Assembly (NCBI RefSeq): GCF_001424755.1
Contig: NZ_LMRF01000005.1
Coordinates: 346,211 to 410,210, forward strand
DNA length: 64,000 nt
Origin: Marmoricola sp. Leaf446
GTDB taxonomy: Bacteria > Actinomycetota > Actinomycetes > Propionibacteriales > Nocardioidaceae
Direction of reading: 5' to 3'
This document shows, piece after piece, positions 58,718-64,000 of this stretch; the stretch's first letter is position 1; each line of letters opens with the position of its first letter. The notes under the pieces are model-generated. The model worked only from the letters and a program-made list of their open reading frames with translations, ran no database searches and had not been told where the DNA came from. The position numbers and the translations under genes were made by a program.

Positions 58718-60151
58718 CGCCCAGCGCTGGAGCAGCTGGAGATGGGCCAGGAGGCAGTCGTCGATCCGGAAGCGGTCCTGCTGCTCGAGCGCCCGCTGGG
58801 CGCGCTCCGCACCGAGGTCGCCGCCTCGCTGCCAGATGGTGCGCCACGCCTGCACCAGGTCCTGGTGCGACTCCTGACGGCGGTACTGCGCCTGCGCCAT
58901 GGCTGGCCAGCTCAGCCGGGTGGCATCCCCCAGCGGGTGCGGCACGAGCACGCCGTCGTCGTACGCTCCCGGCGGGTCGCCCGGACCGAGCCCGAGGATC
59001 GCGCGCGAGCTGGCCACCTCCGAGAGCACCAGGGGCATGCCGTGGACGGCTGCCTCCGTCGCCGCCAGGGACCAGCCCTCGAAGAAGCTGTTCAAGGCGA
59101 AGGCGTCGCCGGCCTGCAGCAGGAGGCCCGGGGTCGCGATGTTGCCCCGCAGGTGCACGCGGTCGGCGCCGGCAGCACCCTCGGTGAGTCCGAGGACGTG
59201 GGAGGCGTAGCCGAGGTCGTCGGCGCGTCCGGCGACGACCAGGTGCATCCCGGGGCAGTCCGGAGCAGCCTCGAGGAACGTGGACACCAACGCGAACGTG
59301 TTCTTCTGCAGGCAGTAGCGCGCCGTAGAGACCACGAGCAGCTGGTCCTCGAGCCCCAGGGCGGACCTCGCCGCGTCGCGCGGTGGTGACCGCTGCGGCA
59401 GGCGCGGGTCGACCCCGTTGGTGATCGTGACCGCGCGCGCGGGTGGCAGCGTGGGCACGACCTCGAGCAGGCGTCGCCGCGTCTCCTCGCTGACGCACGC
59501 GAAGGCCGTCACGAGCGCGGCTCGGCTGCGGGCCTCCTCCTCCTCACCCTCGAACAGACCGAAGGGCCCGTGGAGGGTCTCGACGAGCGGGACCTCGAGC
59601 TGGTGGGCGAGGTCGAGGAACCACCGCGGCACGCCGTGGGCGGCCACGACGTCCGGACGGAACCGACGTACGGCCTCCCGACCGTCGTGGTCGGTCCGGA
59701 GCTCCACGACCTCCACGCCGGCACACCGCAGCTCGTCCGCGATCCGCCGGCCGTGCATCGCCGTCTCGGGCGCCAGCGTGTGCGCCACCAGCAGGTCGAC
59801 TCCCCAGTCGCGGAACGCGAGGACCTCGTCCCGCACGAAGACGTCGAGGCCGCCGGCGTCCAGCGAGGAGGTCGCGACGAGGACGCGCACACCGACGCCG
59901 AGCGGTCGTCCGCCCGTGGGGGTCGACGGAGAGGGGTCCGCAGCAGAGGGTGGTGGAAGCCGGAGCGGGCCCTGGCCCACGAGCGGGGTCTCCCAGCCAG
60001 CCACCGCGGGCCCACCGGCGAGGACCCGCCGGCTTAGGCGACCCAGGCCTCGACGTGCCCACGCCGGCGGTGCCCAACCTCGTCCACGGACCCAGGCCTC
60101 CGCGCGGCGGACGAGGCGGGCGGACCCGCTGCCTCGACGGCGGCCGGTCAC
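58682..60151 (-). CDS. Glycosyltransferase family 4 protein
   Basis: 489 residues. A ~95-residue Arg/Gly/Pro-rich leader precedes a GT4 GT-B fold: VLVATSSLDAGGLDVFVRDEVLAF, VETLHGPFGLFEGE, ITNGVDPRL, and the C-terminal donor site LNSFFEGWSLAATEAAVHGMPLVLSEVASS (E-x7-E). GTG 60151 overlaps the Wzy-type stop by 4 nt. Confidence 0.88.
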   Translation of the reverse strand: MTGRRRGSGSARLVRRAEAWVRGRGWAPPAWARRGLGRLSRRVLAGGPAVAGWETPLVGQGPLRLPPPSAADPSPSTPTGGRPLGVGVRVLVATSSLDAGGLDVFVRDEVLAFRDWGVDLLVAHTLAPETAMHGRRIADELRCAGVEVVELRTDHDGREAVRRFRPDVVAAHGVPRWFLDLAHQLEVPLVETLHGPFGLFEGEEEEARSRAALVTAFACVSEETRRRLLEVVPTLPPARAVTITNGVDPRLPQRSPPRDAARSALGLEDQLLVVSTARYCLQKNTFALVSTFLEAAPDCPGMHLVVAGRADDLGYASHVLGLTEGAAGADRVHLRGNIATPGLLLQAGDAFALNSFFEGWSLAATEAAVHGMPLVLSEVASSRAILGLGPGDPPGAYDDGVLVPHPLGDATRLSWPAMAQAQYRRQESHQDLVQAWRTIWQRGGDLGAERAQRALEQQDRFRIDDCLLAHLQLLQRWALGRPEEVEHGG

Positions 60152-61545
60152 CGGGTGGACTCCTCGGTCGGCGGCCGGCCGCCGACCGGGCTGGTCGCGA
60201 GCGCCCGTGCGAAGCGCCATTCGCACTCGGCGAGCCCCAGGCACAGCGCGGTGAAGCCCGCGATGACCGGGAAGGACAGGGCGTCGAAGAAGGCGAAGCT
60301 CACGGTGCAGGCAGACAGGGCCGCCAGCAGGGCGGCACTGCGGCCGACGGTGGCGCCGTCCGTCGAGAGTCGGTAGGAGCGCCAGCACACGACGACGGCC
60401 GTCGTCATGGTCAGCAGGAAGGCCGCGGTGCCGGCGACGCCCACGTCGATCAGCAGGCCCAGGTACTGGTTGTCCAGGATGCGGTACTCCGGCAGGAAGG
60501 TCAGGAACCCGCGCCCCCACACCGGTGAGCGCGAGATGAACGCCCCCGCGAGGGCGTAGCTGCCGGTACGGGAGCCGGCGCTGGGGTCGTCGTCGATGCC
60601 GATGAACAGCCCCAGGAGGGTGCCGAGCAGCCCAGGCACGAGCACGAAGACGGCCATCGCGCCGGTCAGGCCGTAGCCGAGCACGCGCAGGCGCATCGCG
60701 GGGGAGTACGTCGGGATCACGACGAGCATCGCGACGCCCAGCGCGACCAGTCCCGATCGGGAGTTCGACAGCGGGATCGACGAGGCGATCAGGACGGTCG
60801 GTGCCCAGGCTCGCCAGCGGGTGGTGGAGGCGTGGACACCGTGGTTGATCGCCAGGGGGAGCATCGCCGCCATCAGCACACCGAACTCGATGGGGTTCAG
60901 GGTCGTCCCGATGACCCGGCTGAACCCGTCGCGGGCGTAGACCAAGGCGGTGGTGTTGGCCGACAGCCCTGGGATGCGGATCATGTCGGTGAGCGTCCGC
61001 CCGGTGACGAACTGGAGGATGCCCACCAGGCCCACGAAGGCGGAGGCCAGCACCAGGCGACGGTGCACCCGGGCCAGGCGGTTGCGGGACGTGATCCCGT
61101 CGCTGGTCACCAGGGCGACACCCGCCCACGCCACCACGAAGAGCAGTCCGGTGTTCATGCTCTTCAGCTCTTCGGTGCGCAGCGGTCGGGCCAGCGCGAC
61201 CACCGTGCTGGCCACCACGCAGAGGGCGAACAGGCCACCGGCAGCCGTGACGGGCACCACGGACAGCGACGGTCGTCGTGCCCGCGGGTCCATGATGCGG
61301 TTCAGGACCCAGCAGAGCGCCCCGAAGATCGCCAGCATCGTGGCCGGGGTGCCGGCCGAGCTCAGCGGCCTGAAGACGAGGCTGGCCGGCAGGTAGAGGA
61401 GCAGACAGAGGTAGAGGAGCACGAAGCTCGCCCCGTCGATGTCGTGGACACGGGCCCAGCCGGCGCCGGCGGCGCGGGCGTGTCGCAGCCAGGTGAGGCC
61501 GAGGCCACGGGCGAGCGCGGAACGCCAGGCGGCGCCGCCGACCAT
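60148..61545 (-). CDS. O-antigen polymerase/ligase-like membrane protein (Wzy type)
   Basis: 465 residues, about 11-12 hydrophobic helices. The conserved O-antigen-ligase loop is visible: GDDDPSAGSRTGSYALAGAFISRSPVWGRGFLTFLPEYRILDNQYLGLL (in parts, with Arg and H/D-type residues on an extracytoplasmic loop). Polymerises or ligates lipid-linked repeat units at the outer face. ATG shares one base with the Wzz-like stop (TGATG). Confidence 0.85.
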   Translation of the reverse strand: MVGGAAWRSALARGLGLTWLRHARAAGAGWARVHDIDGASFVLLYLCLLLYLPASLVFRPLSSAGTPATMLAIFGALCWVLNRIMDPRARRPSLSVVPVTAAGGLFALCVVASTVVALARPLRTEELKSMNTGLLFVVAWAGVALVTSDGITSRNRLARVHRRLVLASAFVGLVGILQFVTGRTLTDMIRIPGLSANTTALVYARDGFSRVIGTTLNPIEFGVLMAAMLPLAINHGVHASTTRWRAWAPTVLIASSIPLSNSRSGLVALGVAMLVVIPTYSPAMRLRVLGYGLTGAMAVFVLVPGLLGTLLGLFIGIDDDPSAGSRTGSYALAGAFISRSPVWGRGFLTFLPEYRILDNQYLGLLIDVGVAGTAAFLLTMTTAVVVCWRSYRLSTDGATVGRSAALLAALSACTVSFAFFDALSFPVIAGFTALCLGLAECEWRFARALATSPVGGRPPTEESTR

Positions 61546-62330
61546 CAGCGCGCCTCGGCGGACCCGCCGGGAGGCGGTGCCGGCGGGGGACGCGGCAGTC
61601 GGGAGGGCGGACGCACCACGGCCCCGGGCCGAGCGGTGCTCTGTCCGCGGCCGGCGCTGCGCACGCGCACCCGCGCATCGGCCACGGAGGTGGTCGGAGC
61701 CGGCGATGCCGCTTCGGAGATGGCCTCGCCCCGGCGCCGGAGGCGGCGGTCGACGAGGGCGACGAGGCCCATGGAGAACGCGAGGGACGCAGCCAGGACG
61801 ACGATGACGGCGCGGAGCTGGGGGCTGCGCGACACCTCGGGCGACCTCGTCGTGGCGATGACACGCGAGGTCAGCTGCGCACGGTCGACCACGCCGATCG
61901 TCGCCTGCTCCCTGGTCAGGACTCGCGGCACGTTGTCCACCAGCAGCTCGAGCCCCTGCTGGGCGGCTTCCGCCGACCCTGCGACGACCGTGACGACGAT
62001 GATGGGGGCCGAGCTGTTGGCGTCGCGCACCACGGTGCTGCTCGCCCCCAGGGCGGCGACCTCCTCCTGGACCTCGGACCCGGCGAGGCTGGTGGCCGTG
62101 ACGTCGGCGGCCGCCTCCAGGCCGCCCATGGTCAGGTAGGGGTTGCGGGCGTCACCCACGATCGTGGGCGGCGGGATCAGCACCACGTTGGCGACCGTCG
62201 TGTACTGGGGCGAGACCTGCAGCGAGGCCAGGAACGCGAGACCGAACGAGACCAGCACCCCCGTCACGACGAGGTACCAGCGGCGCGTCGCGAGGAGCAC
62301 CAGGGCGCTGAAGCTCACGGCGTCCTCCAT
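61545..62330 (-). CDS. Wzz-like chain-length determinant, no fused kinase
   Basis: 261 residues. Two membrane helices (about 17-37 and 158-180) flank an extracytoplasmic domain with Val/Ala strands and a helix (AEAAQQGLELLVDNVPRVL), the Wzz/YveK plan. After helix 2 the cytoplasmic tail is basic and Pro-rich without Walker motifs, so no BY-kinase is fused. ATG 62330 gives the normal N-terminus. First gene of the leftward Wzz-Wzy-GT operon. Confidence 0.75.
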   Translation of the reverse strand: MEDAVSFSALVLLATRRWYLVVTGVLVSFGLAFLASLQVSPQYTTVANVVLIPPPTIVGDARNPYLTMGGLEAAADVTATSLAGSEVQEEVAALGASSTVVRDANSSAPIIVVTVVAGSAEAAQQGLELLVDNVPRVLTREQATIGVVDRAQLTSRVIATTRSPEVSRSPQLRAVIVVLAASLAFSMGLVALVDRRLRRRGEAISEAASPAPTTSVADARVRVRSAGRGQSTARPGAVVRPPSRLPRPPPAPPPGGSAEAR

Positions 62331-62439
62331 GACCGGGTGGCTCGGGGACCAGTGTGTGAGCACGGCCGGGTCCCGCAGGAGGCACAATGTACCGTCGGCC
62401 AGCAGTGTGTCGCACATCAAATGTCGGGAGGCGGACGGC

Positions 62440-63078
62440 GTGCTCAGGCATCGCGGCGGTCGCGTTCGCCGGGCGGTGGTCCTCACCGTCGCGATCGGCT
62501 TGCTCCTGACATCGGGAGCGGCGCTCGCCCTGCGGGCTGACCGGGGGGTGTACGACGGTCAGCTGCAGCTCGCGATGTTCCTCCCGCCGCGCTCGGCGGG
62601 CTCGAACCCCCTCGCCGTCAACAGCTCGCAGGCGGTCCTCTTCGCCTCCGTGGTCGAGCGGCGGATCTCTGGCGTACGCCCGCCGCCGCGGTTGACCAGC
62701 CAGAGCATCTCGCTGGCCGAGCAGGGGATCCGTACTGGTAGCCAGCTGCGCATGTACAACGGCGGCGGGCAGTGGGCCAACGACTTCAGCAGGCCCTACC
62801 TGCGCATCGATGCCGTGGGGGAGAACGAGCGCGAGGTGAGGGCCCAGCTCGACCTGATGGCCGACCGCGTACGGCGCACGGCCGACCAGCTGCAGCGACA
62901 GCAAGGCGTGCGCGCACGCGACCGCGTCATCATCGCCAGCCTGCCGAACCGCCCACAGGTGGGCTACGAGGGGACCCGGTCCGGCAGCGCGGCGGCTGTC
63001 GCAGCGCTGCTGGGTACGGCGCTGACCTGGGCAGCGGCCGCAGCCGTCGCCCGCCGAGGCCGTCGCACTTCGTCCTGA
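62440..63078 (+). CDS. Second Wzz-like membrane protein
   Basis: 212 residues. Helix near 11-32 (VVLTVAIGLLLTSGAALAL in part), extracytoplasmic domain with the Wzz-type motif RIDAVGENEREVRAQLDLMADRVRRTADQLQRQQGV (in parts), and helix near 183-203. GTG start with GGGAGG 8 nt upstream. Divergent from the other Wzz-like gene; the two may form one hetero-oligomer. Alternative: a membrane adaptor for export. Confidence 0.65.
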   Translation: MLRHRGGRVRRAVVLTVAIGLLLTSGAALALRADRGVYDGQLQLAMFLPPRSAGSNPLAVNSSQAVLFASVVERRISGVRPPPRLTSQSISLAEQGIRTGSQLRMYNGGGQWANDFSRPYLRIDAVGENEREVRAQLDLMADRVRRTADQLQRQQGVRARDRVIIASLPNRPQVGYEGTRSGSAAAVAALLGTALTWAAAAAVARRGRRTSS

Positions 63079-63322
63079 GGGCGCGCGTACGGGGCCCCGC
63101 TTCGCGTCCCGATACGAGAACCGCATGCGTTGCCCGTTACCGAAATTATCGGGGTGCCGCACCGTATGTCCGTTTCGGGTGTTAAGTTCTGTGCGTCGTT
63201 TCGAAGCGGTTTTGACCCCTTGGTGACCCTCGACAGGGCGGTCGTCGCAGGGTGACACCGAGGTGGACACCTCGGGACTCGTCGGGCGACGCCCCCGAAC
63301 CCCCGGACGAGAGAACACGACC
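63079..63322. promoter_or_regulatory. Leader/promoter region of secreted protein gene
   Basis: 244 bp, locally much lower GC than the rest (63110-63210). Contains a hairpin CCGAGGTG-GA-CACCTCGG (63258-63275), then a CTCGTC/GACGAG pair around a C-rich loop before the start codon. Suggests a structured 5' leader. No known riboswitch family recognised. Confidence 0.4.

Positions 63323-64000
<678 letters not shown>

Noticed and set aside
63079..63322. c-di-AMP (ydaO) or other riboswitch in the leader of the secreted protein.
   Set aside because: Hairpins are present but conserved ydaO or other riboswitch core motifs could not be found by eye.

Overview
The window is about 64 kb of very GC-rich DNA (roughly 70% or more by eye). 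Its left part has the chromosomal origin layout of an actinobacterium: gyrB, dciA-like, recF, gnd, dnaN, an oriC-like gap, dnaA, rpmH, rnpA, yidD, yidC, jag, rsmG, parA, parB. The wider order also follows the mycobacterial/Nocardioides pattern: cwlM, trxA, trxB, sigM, murJ, a DUF6049-type gene, pcnA, then ino1 with a PadR gene, a class A PBP and a GT87-like protein. Gene content and codon bias suggest the order Propionibacteriales, probably Nocardioidaceae. That assignment is inference; no 16S is present.

Layout. (1) 1-12.8 kb: replication and segregation core. DnaA-box-like 9-mers lie in three intergenic gaps (5.5, 7.4-7.55 and 10.7 kb). Three parS sites lie at 2.54, 10.07 and 10.78 kb. (2) 12.8-13.3 kb: a non-coding stretch with two tandem copies of a ~188-bp palindrome-rich unit. 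(3) 13.3-15.3 kb: a PlsC-type acyltransferase and an alanine-type aminotransferase, divergent. (4) 15.3-28.6 kb: a GNAT protein, then a long leftward series (DUF6049, MurJ, pseudokinase, ECF sigma and partner, transglutaminase-like, TrxB, TrxA, CwlM-like, SRPBCC) that ties envelope assembly to redox, and the divergent CCA-adding enzyme. (5) 28.6-37.8 kb: GAF-ANTAR regulator, a GntR-controlled pair of paralogous membrane proteins with a visible operator, ino1/PadR, a PBP and a GT87-like protein.

(6) 37.8-40.8 kb: an alanine-racemase-like protein and a FemX-like aminoacyltransferase, then a flavin reductase. (7) 40.8-49.9 kb: the most unusual part, a leftward run of eight tightly packed genes. 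It encodes a Tat-type lipoprotein hydrolase, a phosphopantetheinyl transferase, a stand-alone carrier protein, an acyl-CoA-dehydrogenase-like flavoprotein, a class II aminoacyl-tRNA-synthetase homologue of the amino acid:[carrier protein] ligase type, a DUF1839-like protein with a possible Cys/His acyltransferase centre, a GH2-like protein with a substituted acid/base, and a double alpha/beta hydrolase whose nucleophile elbows carry Arg and Cys. Together they look like a complete pathway for activating, modifying and transferring one carrier-bound amino acid; the product is unknown.

(8) 50.0-64 kb: a cell-surface polysaccharide locus built on UDP-ManNAcA (WecB, WecC, WecG-type transferase) with two further glycosyltransferases, a Wzy-type polymerase, two Wzz-like proteins, an MFS transporter, a secreted propeller-like protein, an unrecognised helical protein, and the start of a secreted protein cut by the window end. 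Compared with the mycobacterial order, blocks 6-8 sit where the rpsF-ssb-rplI region would be expected, so they look like accessory DNA at a synteny breakpoint.
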